This document shows positions 1-7,673 of a stretch of DNA of 20,640 nt, one piece after another. The stretch's first letter is position 1. Each line of letters starts with the position of its first letter. The position numbers and the translations under genes were made by a program. The DNA lies in the NCBI GenBank assembly GCA_937891215.1, contig CALAEU010000217.1, forward strand, positions 1 through 20,640, read 5' to 3'. The stretch is from an uncultured Clostridia bacterium (GTDB taxonomy: Bacteria > Bacillota_A > Clostridia > Oscillospirales > Acutalibacteraceae). Under the pieces are notes generated by a model. It was given only the letters and a program-made list of their open reading frames with translations, was not told the origin of the DNA and searched no databases.

Positions 1-1322
1 AACATATCACTTATAAAATACCAAAAGGCGTTACAGTTGTTTCTCTTAAATACCGCGAAACAGGTTACGACAGTTCATTCTGTGGTGATTTTAAATGTGA
101 TGATGAATTTCTTAATTCACTGTGGCAAAAATCTCTCAGAACACTCTATGTTACAATGCGTGACAATTTTATGGATTGTCCTGACAGAGAACGCGCTCAG
201 TGGTGGGGCGACGTTACAAGTGAAATGATTATGACAATGTACTCTATGGACAGTAATTCATACTTGCTGTATCAGAAGGGTGTTGAAGCAATGCTTTCTC
301 ATGTTGACGATACAAAAGTCCTCCAGACTGTTGTTCCTATAAGCGGTGACTATTTTGAACTTCCCGTTCAACAGCTTGCCGGAATTGTTGGTTTTTACAC
401 TTACTATGAATATACCGGCGACAAGGCTTTTTTAGAAAAAGTTTACCCTGCTTCACTTAATTACCTGAAACTCTGGGAAATTGGCGAAAACAATCTTGTA
501 GTTCATCGCAGTGGCTCATGGGATTGGCCTGACTGGGGTAACAAGGCAGATATGTGTGCTATTGAAAACGCCTGGGTTTACTATGCTCTTTCTGCTACAG
601 AGAAAATGGCTAAAATTACAGGAAATGATAAAGATATTTCATTTATAACCGAAAGAAAAGAGACAATTCAGAAAGGTTATAAAACTCTCTGGACAGACGA
701 AGGCTTTAAAAGTGATGACGCTAAAGAACCTGACGACAGAGCAAATGCACTTGCAGTTTTATCAGGACTTGCAGATAAAGAGCAATATGCTACTATAAAA
801 AATGTACTCATCACTACTAAAAATTCAAGTCCGTATATGGAATATTATGTTCTCGAAGCACTTTGCAAAATGGGTGAATATAACGCTTCATACGAAAGAA
901 TCAAAGAGCGCTATAAAGATATGATAAATGAAGATTACTCTACCCTCTGGGAATTTTGGGACTCCTGGCGAGGCACTAAAAACCACGCATGGAGCGGTGG
1001 CCCACTTGTTATAATGAGTAAGCATTTTGCGGGTATTACACCACTTGAACCTGGCTACAAAAAGGTTAAAATTGACCCTCAATACACTTTGTCTGACAAA
1101 ATGAGTTGTACCGTTCCGAGTGTAAAAGGGTTAATCACTTTAGATTACAAAAATACTGACGGAGATTTTGTTATTAACCTTACACTTCCACAAGATATTA
1201 AAACTGTTTTATATGTACCAACAGATGCTACTGTAAATATCAATTCTAAAGCTTATTATCAGAATGGTAAATATGTAAATGGTGGAATTGGTAATATCGA
1301 AATTATGGAAATCACTTTATAA
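1..1322 (+). CDS. GH78 alpha-L-rhamnosidase, C-terminal part (5' truncated by window edge)
   Basis: The frame is open from base 3 to a TAA at 1320-1322, so the true start lies upstream; an internal ATG at 156 is not the start because strong homology precedes it. The family hydrolyses terminal alpha-L-rhamnose by inversion. The GH78 signature Asp-Cys-Pro-x-Arg-Glu-Arg is encoded from base 174, and a Gly-Asp follows. The Asp, Glu (189-191) and second Asp have the 5- and 7-residue spacing of the catalytic acid region in Bacillus RhaB. The Trp-Glu in TLWEFWD (Glu at 951-953) fits the general base. A Ser-Trp-Asp-Trp-Pro-Asp-Trp-Gly block and a beta-sandwich-like C-terminal tail also fit. It lies 18 bases before the phosphoesterase and is probably cotranscribed. 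Substrate and location cannot be judged without the N-terminus. Confidence 0.92.
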   Translation, partial: HITYKIPKGVTVVSLKYRETGYDSSFCGDFKCDDEFLNSLWQKSLRTLYVTMRDNFMDCPDRERAQWWGDVTSEMIMTMYSMDSNSYLLYQKGVEAMLSHVDDTKVLQTVVPISGDYFELPVQQLAGIVGFYTYYEYTGDKAFLEKVYPASLNYLKLWEIGENNLVVHRSGSWDWPDWGNKADMCAIENAWVYYALSATEKMAKITGNDKDISFITERKETIQKGYKTLWTDEGFKSDDAKEPDDRANALAVLSGLADKEQYATIKNVLITTKNSSPYMEYYVLEALCKMGEYNASYERIKERYKDMINEDYSTLWEFWDSWRGTKNHAWSGGPLVIMSKHFAGITPLEPGYKKVKIDPQYTLSDKMSCTVPSVKGLITLDYKNTDGDFVINLTLPQDIKTVLYVPTDATVNINSKAYYQNGKYVNGGIGNIEIMEITL

Positions 1323-1340
1323 AATTCAAGAGGTAAATTT

Positions 1341-2507
1341 ATGTACGGTTTAAAATGTTTTATTTTACAAAATTCAATGAAGGCAATTATTGCTTTAGAA
1401 AAGCCGATTTATTATTTAACAAATGGTAAACTCTGCAAAAACAGATTTTTATCATCTGTAAAAACGCAGAATGTTGGCACTACTGTTAAAATTCTTAAAT
1501 CAACTGAAAATTCAACATACATTGCAAAAATGAACCCTGACGGAAACTTTTCAGATGATGATTTCAGAATTCTTTGCACTACTGACTTACATATTGATGA
1601 AGATTACGAATTAAACAACAGAACACTTCAACACCTTGCAGACAGAATTGCAGATTTAAAGCCTGACCTTGTTGTACTTACAGGTGACTGTATTCTTTCA
1701 AAATATCAGCAGATTGATGCAATTCAGTTTGCAAAAATGATGGAAAATATAGGCGTTTACTGGACTTATGTTTTTGGTAATCACGAAGCAAGAGAAGAAA
1801 AAGGCTCGTTTAAATATCAGCTTTATAAAAGCTTTATTGATTCACCCTACTGTCTTTGCAAATTTGGTGACGAATCACTTTATGGCTATGGTAATTTTAC
1901 TATAAATATTATGAGTGACGAAAACACAATAAGAAAAACTCTTGTTTTCCTTGATTCAGGCAGATATTTGCAAGAGCCACACCGAACCAACGATGGCGTA
2001 CCCGCCGATTTAAAGGGTGCAGATTATGTTAAGCCATCGCAAATCAAATGGTACGAAAATGAAATTGCGTCACTCAAAAAGCAATATGGCGAAGATTTAA
2101 AATCTATGATTTATTTACACATACCAGTACCTGAATACCGCGATTTGTTTACACAAAATGAAGATGGCTCATTTACACCAAATGAAAATGTAGAGGTACT
2201 TTATGGCGAAATGCGTGAGCCAATGGGCGGTTCGTGGTTTAACTCTGGTCTTTTCGAATCAATGAAAAGAAATGGCACCGAAGCGATGTTCTGCGGTCAC
2301 GACCATTGCAACGATTTTTGTGCTAAATATGAGGGAATTTATCTTGTTTATAACCAGACTGGTGGTTATAACTGCTACAGATTATATGACAGTAAAATTA
2401 TGAATTCGGACGAGAGCACCTGGCATTATGGAGTTAACACAACCGACATAGGTAAAGATGGTTCTCTTACAATGAAGCATTACAGACATTCTGAATTTAA
2501 GAGGTAA
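1341..2507 (+). CDS. calcineurin-like metallophosphoesterase
   Basis: This 388-residue protein belongs to the two-metal phosphoesterase superfamily (Metallophos). The metal ligands can be read in order: Asp82-x-His84, Gly-Asp116, Gly-Asn147-His148-Glu, His260 in LHIPVPEY, and Gly-His320-Asp-His322. The arrangement resembles the purple-acid-phosphatase/DCR2-like branch, which hydrolyses phosphomonoesters or phosphodiesters; the substrate cannot be told. Residues 1 to about 70 precede the catalytic domain, match no motif I recognise and contain no clear signal peptide. The ATG at 1341 is preceded by AAGAGG at a good distance. The gene starts 18 bases after the GH78 stop and ends 3 bases before the next ATG, so it is the middle gene of an operon. 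A role in processing a phosphorylated sugar or nucleotide with its neighbours is inference. Confidence 0.9.
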   Translation: MYGLKCFILQNSMKAIIALEKPIYYLTNGKLCKNRFLSSVKTQNVGTTVKILKSTENSTYIAKMNPDGNFSDDDFRILCTTDLHIDEDYELNNRTLQHLADRIADLKPDLVVLTGDCILSKYQQIDAIQFAKMMENIGVYWTYVFGNHEAREEKGSFKYQLYKSFIDSPYCLCKFGDESLYGYGNFTINIMSDENTIRKTLVFLDSGRYLQEPHRTNDGVPADLKGADYVKPSQIKWYENEIASLKKQYGEDLKSMIYLHIPVPEYRDLFTQNEDGSFTPNENVEVLYGEMREPMGGSWFNSGLFESMKRNGTEAMFCGHDHCNDFCAKYEGIYLVYNQTGGYNCYRLYDSKIMNSDESTWHYGVNTTDIGKDGSLTMKHYRHSEFKR

Positions 2508-2510
2508 AAT

Positions 2511-3092
2511 ATGAATTACATTGATTATTTAATGATGTATAAAAAAGTAGAGGCGAAAGAATTTCAAAATGAATTCAACGGCTTTACTTTCAGAAAATTT
2601 GATGGTAGTGAAAACGACATAAAACTCTGGTATGAAATTTGTAAGTGTGGTATTATAAGAGATGATGAAACACTCGAATCTTCTTACAGAACACGACTTA
2701 TAGAGCATATCGGCTACAACCCCGACACTATATTTTTTGTTATGCTGGATGGCAAAGAAGTAGCTACTGTTACTGCACTCACAGAAGAAAATGGCACGGG
2801 TTGGCTTCACATGGTAACTGCAAAACCTGAAGCACGTGGCAAGGGCGTTGCAAAATATCTTATTGCTATTGCAGAAGCGGCACTTTACAAATCAGGAATG
2901 AAAAAAATACTTTTACAAACAAAAGAATTTCGTGCAGTAGCAATTAAAGCATATTTAAGTGCAGGTTATAAACCCGTTCTTTACACCGATGAAATGGAAG
3001 AACGTTGGACTGCGTTTCTTAATGAATATGGTTATTCTAAGATTGACGCAGTTGATGAAGACGGGAGTTTTTTGAAGACTTTAAATTGCTGA
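2511..3092 (+). CDS. GNAT family N-acetyltransferase
   Basis: This 193-residue protein carries the acetyl-CoA-binding motif A of GNAT enzymes: a beta strand (WLHMVTAKPEA, about residues 98-108) followed by Arg109-Gly-Lys-Gly112-Val-Ala114 and a helix. A later segment ending in KAYLSAGYKPV (about 146-156) fits motif B. GNATs transfer acetyl from acetyl-CoA to amines; the substrate here is unknown. An additional N-terminal region of about 75 residues and a C-terminal extension (ERWTAFLNEYGYSK) flank the core. Its Shine-Dalgarno (AAGAGG) lies within the last codons of the phosphoesterase gene, only 3 bases before which translation ends, so translation is probably coupled. A hairpin terminator follows directly. 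Confidence 0.9.
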   Translation: MNYIDYLMMYKKVEAKEFQNEFNGFTFRKFDGSENDIKLWYEICKCGIIRDDETLESSYRTRLIEHIGYNPDTIFFVMLDGKEVATVTALTEENGTGWLHMVTAKPEARGKGVAKYLIAIAEAALYKSGMKKILLQTKEFRAVAIKAYLSAGYKPVLYTDEMEERWTAFLNEYGYSKIDAVDEDGSFLKTLNC

Positions 3093-3102
3093 TTATAAAA
3101 AC

Positions 3103-3139
3103 CACAGGTGACTTGAATTTTCAGTTCAAGTCACCTGTG
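3103..3139. terminator. bidirectional hairpin terminator (repeat-family hairpin copy 1)
   Basis: A perfect 15-bp inverted repeat has arms at 3103-3117 (CACAGGTGACTTGAA) and 3125-3139, with a 7-base loop. It is followed on the plus strand by ATTTTT and, read on the minus strand, by GTTTTTATA. It lies between the convergent GNAT and Nudix genes, and the Nudix stop codon falls inside the right arm. Almost the same hairpin recurs at 8228-8258. Confidence 0.88.
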
Positions 3140-3652
3140 ATTTTTGGTTATCAAATATCCTTTTTCTTTAAGCCAGTTAGTGTATCTTCTCTTTTGTGTA
3201 TCAATCATTTTATCTGAATTAACGAATTCAATAAATTCATTTTCACTAATCCATTTAAAAGATATTGTTTCGCCTTTTTGTAACTTTATATTATTTTTAT
3301 CGCAATCGGTAGTACATAAGAAACAATGAAACAAACAATTATCATCATCAAAAACATAGTGTGCAAATTCTTTAAAATCGTCACAAATAATTCCTGTTTC
3401 TTCAAATAATTCTCGCTTTATGCAATCGAATTCATTTTCTCCCTTAAGAGCAGAACCGCCTGCTGTTGCTTCGTAGAAACCAGGGTAAATATCTTTCTTC
3501 AAATCTCGTTGCATCAAAAGATAATCACCATCTATATGACGAACCAAAACCTCGCAAACAAGATGATAAAGCCCAACTGGAACAGGCTCACCACGAATCA
3601 AATCAATATTCGCCAAAGTTCCATCTTTATAATATCCGTCCCAGATTTCCAT
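3131..3652 (-). CDS. Nudix hydrolase
   Basis: This 173-residue protein has a perfect Nudix box, Gx5Ex7RELxEExGI, at residues 66-88 (Gly66, Glu72, Arg80-Glu-Leu, Glu84-Glu85, Gly87-Ile88), the Mg-binding catalytic helix that cleaves nucleoside diphosphates linked to other moieties. The N-terminus (EIWDGYYKDG, then RGEPVPVGLYHLV) resembles the Firmicutes branch related to isopentenyl-diphosphate isomerase-like Nudix proteins. The substrate cannot be predicted. GGAG lies 7 bases before the ATG. It is the last gene of the minus-strand operon, 20 bases after the S51 peptidase, and its stop codon lies within the shared terminator hairpin. Confidence 0.92.
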   Translation of the reverse strand: MEIWDGYYKDGTLANIDLIRGEPVPVGLYHLVCEVLVRHIDGDYLLMQRDLKKDIYPGFYEATAGGSALKGENEFDCIKRELFEETGIICDDFKEFAHYVFDDDNCLFHCFLCTTDCDKNNIKLQKGETISFKWISENEFIEFVNSDKMIDTQKRRYTNWLKEKGYLITKNHR

Positions 3653-3672
3653 AATTCTACTCCAAAAATATT

Positions 3673-4458
3673 TTATTTTTCCAACAATTCACTTAACGCT
3701 TTAAATTCTAACGATGTATCAATATATTCTTCTACATATTCATTGTCTTTCCAGTATGATTTTAATCCGTACGCTTCAATTCCGTGATAAGACGCATCAC
3801 TTGTAATTAATCTATATTCATCATCTACAATTTCAAGTGCAGTACAATTTGACATTGAAAGCCCAACTTGTTCACTTGTTTTCAATAATTCTTTTACATT
3901 ATCGCGTCTGCCTTTTTCGTCACAATGCGGTACAAATAAACCATCAACAAAACCCAGACAATCGACACCTATTAAGGGTTGTTTATCACCAAATTTTATT
4001 TTTAGAGAATCAGAAGAACATTCCTTAAACCAGCAGTTTGCACCGGCAGAAACACCACACATTACCTTGCCATCAATCCATGCTTGTTTCAGCATTTTAT
4101 CGAACCCTGTTTCTTTCCAGAGTTTAATCATATCAAGGGTATTTCCTCCGCCCTCAAATATGATGTCTGCCCAATCAACAAGACTTTTAACAAGTTTGGT
4201 GTTAGTCAGTTCATTACTTTTTAAATCTTTACAAGAACAACCGTACATCTCGCCATAAATATCAACCATTACCTGAAAATAACTTTCTTGTCTTTCTAAT
4301 GGTTGAGCATGTGCAATCAAAAGAAAGTTAGGGTGTTCTTTACCAGTAAGTCTTATTATTTCTTTATCCTGATTTGCAAGCTCGTATGGATGGCGTGTTC
4401 CATTTGAACGCATTCTTCCGTTCTCGCCACCACCTATTGCAACTATTTTTCTATTCAT
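3673..4458 (-). CDS. peptidase S51 family (peptidase E-like), long form
   Basis: This 261-residue protein has the S51 layout: an N-terminal beta-alpha core starting KIVAIGGGENG, then EGGGNT (residues 102-107), then the nucleophile elbow Gly-Val-Ser137-Ala-Gly-Ala, then VPHCDEKGR with His178 as the likely catalytic histidine. Peptidase E of enterobacteria cleaves N-terminal Asp dipeptides, while related S51 members include cyanophycinase. The sequence is closest in style to the Firmicutes YgaJ-type proteins, whose substrate I do not know. No signal peptide is visible, so it should be cytosolic. The Shine-Dalgarno is weak (GAAAGTG). It lies 26 bases after a second S51 gene and 20 bases before the Nudix gene. 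Confidence 0.88.
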   Translation of the reverse strand: MNRKIVAIGGGENGRMRSNGTRHPYELANQDKEIIRLTGKEHPNFLLIAHAQPLERQESYFQVMVDIYGEMYGCSCKDLKSNELTNTKLVKSLVDWADIIFEGGGNTLDMIKLWKETGFDKMLKQAWIDGKVMCGVSAGANCWFKECSSDSLKIKFGDKQPLIGVDCLGFVDGLFVPHCDEKGRRDNVKELLKTSEQVGLSMSNCTALEIVDDEYRLITSDASYHGIEAYGLKSYWKDNEYVEEYIDTSLEFKALSELLEK

Positions 4459-4484
4459 TTATTTCACACTTTCGGTTTTGTAAT

Positions 4485-5057
4485 TTATAACACAACAGAG
4501 TCCTCATCTGCCAAAGCATATACTTTATATTCACTATTTGCTGATAATTTTTCAAAATCTGATTTTCGCTCATCCGTATAATGACAGATAAGCATTCCAT
4601 TGAACAAACCTAACCCAGAATAATCGGTTATACCTACATTGTTTTCATCGTACTTCTCTACGTGTTTAATGTCTTTTGAAGCAATATGAGCACCAGCACT
4701 ACCGCCGATATAAACAACACCTGATTTTACATAATTGATAACATCTTTATCAAAATTACATTTTCTGATTTTATCAAGTGTTCCAAAAGTATTACCACCG
4801 CTTATGTAAAGAACATCAATATCAAGATTCCTGAACTTATCTGGATTGTTATGGTCAAATACATAAACATTTTCTTTTATGAATCCAAACTCTTTCATTC
4901 TCGAATAATATAAATCACTTGAAATAGTTTCTGTCGTTGCTTTTTCGTTAGGTATGAATAGCAATTTACACTTATCTATAGGATAAGGCAAATTATCAAT
5001 AATAACTCTTTTTGACTTTTCATTTCTAAAATCACAAGACGATAATATTAGTTTCAT
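4485..5057 (-). CDS. peptidase S51 family (peptidase E-like), short form
   Basis: This 190-residue S51 paralogue has SGGNT (residues 86-90), the nucleophile elbow Gly-Gly-Ser120-Ala-Gly-Ala and His159 in ICHYTDER. Ser120 and a His in the late 150s match the numbering recalled for Salmonella PepE (Ser120, His157). It is quite different from the adjacent S51 gene and is not a recent duplicate. The C-terminus stops at ALADEDSVVL, about where family members usually continue for some 10-20 residues, so it may be slightly shortened; the catalytic core is intact. AAAGGAT precedes the ATG. It lies 47 bases after the MazG-like stop and 26 bases before the long S51 gene. Confidence 0.84.
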   Translation of the reverse strand: MKLILSSCDFRNEKSKRVIIDNLPYPIDKCKLLFIPNEKATTETISSDLYYSRMKEFGFIKENVYVFDHNNPDKFRNLDIDVLYISGGNTFGTLDKIRKCNFDKDVINYVKSGVVYIGGSAGAHIASKDIKHVEKYDENNVGITDYSGLGLFNGMLICHYTDERKSDFEKLSANSEYKVYALADEDSVVL

Positions 5058-5104
5058 TTTAATAAATCCTTTTTACTAAACTATCACTATATTACAAAAG
5101 TTAA

Positions 5105-5422
5105 TTATCTGTTTTCTTCAAACTTTACACCGGATGGGTATTTACTTTCATTAAGTTCTGACTTAAGTTTTGCTACTTGCTCTATATCAATATCATATAT
5201 ATTGGCTATTGCTAAAGCATAATAAATGACATCCCACAATTCCTCATCTATCGTACCAGAAATTTCAGTACCATTTTGTGCTTTCAATCCCTTTCTAATA
5301 GCACGAGACAATTCGCCAACTTCTTCGGATAATTTCAAAAAATAATCTTTCAGCAATTCAGGATGAAAATCCTTTTCTTTAATATAAGTCTGTAGGTACT
5401 TAATAGTTGTTTTACCATCCAT
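5105..5422 (-). CDS. MazG-like nucleotide pyrophosphohydrolase
   Basis: The start at 5422 gives 105 residues beginning MDGKTT. An all-alpha MazG fold is indicated by Glu33-Glu34-Val-Gly-Glu37 and Glu61-Leu-Trp-Asp64, the EExxE/ExxD metal-binding pattern of enzymes that hydrolyse (d)NTPs to monophosphate and pyrophosphate. The frame extends upstream to 5485, but that part holds the promoter -10 (5456-5461). The Shine-Dalgarno GGCGAGGA ends at 5431, 8 bases before the 5422 ATG and only 2 before the alternative ATG at 5428, which favours 5422. It is the first gene of the four-gene minus-strand operon and divergent from the XRE regulator. Removal of a damaged nucleotide is a plausible role; the actual substrate is unknown. 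Confidence 0.85.
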   Translation of the reverse strand: MDGKTTIKYLQTYIKEKDFHPELLKDYFLKLSEEVGELSRAIRKGLKAQNGTEISGTIDEELWDVIYYALAIANIYDIDIEQVAKLKSELNESKYPSGVKFEENR

Positions 5423-5455
5423 AAACATTTTCCTCGCCAAATTCTTATTAGTTTG

Positions 5456-5485
5456 ATTATAGCACACCTTTATTAAACAAAGCAA
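5456..5485 (-). promoter_or_regulatory. sigma-A-type promoter of the MazG/S51/S51/Nudix operon
   Basis: On the minus strand TTGCTT (5485-5480) is followed after 18 bases by a perfect TATAAT (5461-5456). Transcription would begin near 5449, giving a short leader before the Shine-Dalgarno GGCGAGGA. The position rules out translation from the upstream in-frame codon at 5485. Confidence 0.7.
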
Positions 5486-5501
5486 TACGAATAAAAACTT
5501 C

Positions 5502-5520
5502 TTTCACTACCTGCGTGAAA
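5502..5520. promoter_or_regulatory. candidate operator palindrome between divergent promoters
   Basis: TTTCAC (5502-5507) and GTGAAA (5515-5520) form a perfect 6-bp inverted repeat with a 7-base spacer. It lies between the MazG-operon promoter and the likely XRE promoter, where an XRE-type repressor could bind both. No base evidence beyond symmetry and position supports this. Confidence 0.3.
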
Positions 5521-5540
5521 AAAACTCTCGTTTCGTGATA

Positions 5541-5569
5541 TTGTAATCTGCAATTATTTATGGCACAAT
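5541..5569 (+). promoter_or_regulatory. weak candidate promoter for the XRE regulator
   Basis: TTGTAA (5541-5546) is followed after 17 bases by CACAAT (5564-5569). The -10 is a poor match, so this may be a low-level or activator-dependent promoter, or the real one lies nearby. Confidence 0.3.
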
Positions 5570-5618
5570 GTAACCAGAAAGAAGCGCTGCTTTCAATATT
5601 AGAAAATGAGGTTTTATT

Positions 5619-6710
5619 ATGAAATTAAATATTGGTGATACAATAAAAAAATTAAGAAAAGAAAGAGAAATCACACAAGATGAATTTGCAGAAATACTTG
5701 GTGTTTCTTGTCAGTCTGTTTCTCGCTGGGAAAATAATTCTTGTTACCCTGACATTGAACTCATTCCAAGTATCGCTACATTCTTTGGTATTTCTACCGA
5801 CAAACTTATGGGAATTGATGAAAATGTAGAGAAAGAAAAAGTTAATAAATATCTTGACGAATTCCAACTCGCAATAAGCAAAGGTAATATTGACGAATGT
5901 ATAACTATTGCCCGTAAAGGTGTAGCAGAATTTCCAAACAACTATATACTTTTAGATAAGCTTATGTATGCACTCTTTGTTTCAGGTGACGATGACGGTA
6001 ATATACCTGAATGGAAAGAAAATATGGAAAAATATGATGCTGAAATTACTGCTCTTGGCGAAAGAATTATGAAATATTGTCCAGACCAAAACATTCGACT
6101 TGAAGCAACAGCAAGATTAGCATTTAACCATTGTGAAAATGGCAGAAAAGAAATAGGCAAAAAAATTTATGCTACATTGCCACCAATGGAACTTTGTAGA
6201 GAAAAACAAATTTGGTGGGCGTTAGAACAAGAGGAAAAATTACCTTTTTTACAAAATGCAATTATGGAAAGTTATGAAAATTTACGAAGTTTTATCTGGC
6301 TTTTAGCGGATGCAGATGTTGTTGATATTGAAACTGAATTTACTGCAATAAAGAAACTTTTTGAACTTGAGAAACTTATTCTTGACGGCAATCGACCAAA
6401 AAACAATTGGGGTACTGTATGGCTTGACTTCGATATAGCAAAAAGATATGCACTTATGAACGATTATGACAATATGTATAAGCACCTGAAACTTGCAGTT
6501 GATGAAGCAAAAGCTTTTGATAACCGTCCTGATGAACAAAAATATAACGCTGTTCTTGTTGGTGAAATCACAGTAAAAAGAACTGATTTTGAAACATCTG
6601 ATACACGTCCCCTTACTGAAATTCTTCGTGATAAATGGTTGCTTCATGATGAATTTGATGAAATCCGTGATACAAAAGAGTTTAAAGAAATAATGAACAG
6701 ATTATACTAA
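5619..6710 (+). CDS. XRE family transcriptional regulator with long C-terminal domain
   Basis: This 363-residue protein opens with a Cro/C1-type helix-turn-helix (residues 5-60): a helix ending KLRKEREITQ, then DEFAEILGVS, then the recognition helix CQSVSRWENNSCYP, then DIELIPSIATFFGIS. The remaining 300 residues are helical and rich in Trp, Tyr and Glu, with TPR-like stretches, as in many Clostridia XRE proteins that sense an unknown signal. It should bind DNA as a dimer in the cytosol. The Shine-Dalgarno is AATGAGG. It is divergent from the MazG-like gene across about 200 bases, which makes that operon (and itself) a possible target; this is inference. A hairpin follows the stop codon. Confidence 0.92.
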   Translation: MKLNIGDTIKKLRKEREITQDEFAEILGVSCQSVSRWENNSCYPDIELIPSIATFFGISTDKLMGIDENVEKEKVNKYLDEFQLAISKGNIDECITIARKGVAEFPNNYILLDKLMYALFVSGDDDGNIPEWKENMEKYDAEITALGERIMKYCPDQNIRLEATARLAFNHCENGRKEIGKKIYATLPPMELCREKQIWWALEQEEKLPFLQNAIMESYENLRSFIWLLADADVVDIETEFTAIKKLFELEKLILDGNRPKNNWGTVWLDFDIAKRYALMNDYDNMYKHLKLAVDEAKAFDNRPDEQKYNAVLVGEITVKRTDFETSDTRPLTEILRDKWLLHDEFDEIRDTKEFKEIMNRLY

Positions 6711-6716
6711 AAACCA

Positions 6717-6754
6717 AACACCAAAGTGCAGATTTGAACCTGCCCTTTGGTGTT
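6717..6754. terminator. hairpin terminator between convergent genes
   Basis: AACACCAAAG (6717-6726) and CTTTGGTGTT (6745-6754) form a 10-bp stem, extended inside by GCAG/CTGC after a single mismatch. On the minus strand the hairpin is followed by TGGTTTTTAG, so it should terminate the anti-sigma transcript well. On the plus strand the following bases are only AT-rich, so termination of the XRE transcript may be weaker. Confidence 0.7.
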
Positions 6755-6788
6755 AATTATATTGTCTTCTTAATTACACTTTAATAAC

Positions 6789-7673
6789 TTACTCCACATA
6801 ATCATAATTTTTACACACAACTTTAGCATTACCACTATCATCAAAAACAAGGTCAACTACGCCTATTGCTTTTGAACCATCGTTATATTCGACTGTAAAA
6901 GTAATTGTATCGTTAAATGTAGAAAATGGTGTGTTTATATTTTCATTGAAGGCTTTTTCCATCTCTTCGGTATGGTCCCAGTAGAAACTACTTTTCTCAA
7001 AATCGAAATCTTGACCATTAATTGTAATATCATTACCGTGTTCTGGTGCACCGAACTTAGGTAAATTATAATGATGTACCATCTGACCATACTTTGAAGT
7101 ATTTTTGACATTTATTGATTTGATGTTTTCAAAATTTTCTAAATCAAGTTTAAAATCATTAAACGCATATTGTATAAGTGCTATATTTTCAGTTGAACAA
7201 ACCATTGCCCTGGCTGTATCAAAAACTTTTTCAGTAAGACCATATTCCTCGAAATCTTCTGCTAAATCAAGCACATATTCTCCCTTTTGTTCATCTGAAA
7301 GATTGGTTGTATCCTTTACTTTTAAAAACATCTCATACGGATATTCTTCATTTAATTCCAGTACCTTATTTTCTGTTACAGCTCCTGCACTTTCAGCATC
7401 AGCCGCACTTGCAACTATTATAAAAGGACTTATTTTTACATTCTCTACTCCTGAATTATTTGTTGTAGTTTGCCCTGTTGGTGAAGTTGGTGGGGTTAAG
7501 AATGCAACGCCAAATATAATTGCAAATGCAAGACAAAACGCTGTTATGCTGACGGTAACCCGTCTGTTATTTCTTACTGGCATATCAGAAGTAATTTTTG
7601 CTTTAATTCTGTTACCCATATATGCGTCAGGGGTTATATTATCAATAGTTTTCTTAAAATCGTCTTTTTTCAT
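6789..7673 (-). CDS. putative anti-sigma factor, single-pass membrane protein
   Basis: This 294-residue protein has a short charged cytosolic N-terminus (residues 1-40, MKKDDFKKTIDN and further), one hydrophobic segment at about 41-60 (VSITAFCLAFAIIFGVAFL), a Pro/Thr/Ser/Asn linker (61-76) and a large acidic domain outside. I recognise no named domain and do not see a zinc-binding HxxxCxxC motif. The role is inferred from position: its ATG overlaps the TGA of the ECF sigma gene by 4 bases (ATGA), the usual arrangement for a sigma factor held at the membrane by its partner. The outer domain, with about 220 residues, would be the sensor. An alternative is a membrane protein merely regulated with the sigma factor. 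Confidence 0.7.
   Translation of the reverse strand: MKKDDFKKTIDNITPDAYMGNRIKAKITSDMPVRNNRRVTVSITAFCLAFAIIFGVAFLTPPTSPTGQTTTNNSGVENVKISPFIIVASAADAESAGAVTENKVLELNEEYPYEMFLKVKDTTNLSDEQKGEYVLDLAEDFEEYGLTEKVFDTARAMVCSTENIALIQYAFNDFKLDLENFENIKSINVKNTSKYGQMVHHYNLPKFGAPEHGNDITINGQDFDFEKSSFYWDHTEEMEKAFNENINTPFSTFNDTITFTVEYNDGSKAIGVVDLVFDDSGNAKVVCKNYDYVE

Noticed and set aside
37..228. Short open frame of 63 codons overlapping the start of the rhamnosidase.
   Set aside because: The GH78 frame is open through the whole stretch from base 3 with clear family motifs; the short frame has none.
5423..5485. Longer version of the MazG-like protein starting at 5485.
   Set aside because: The perfect TATAAT at 5456-5461 lies inside the extension and the Shine-Dalgarno is best spaced for the ATG at 5422.
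6728..6746. T-loop-like string on the minus strand (GGTTCAAATC flanked by GCAG/CTGC), like the T arm of a tRNA.
   Set aside because: The rest of a tRNA (acceptor, D and anticodon arms) is absent, the pairing next to the loop does not fit a T stem, and the bases are explained as the top of the terminator hairpin.
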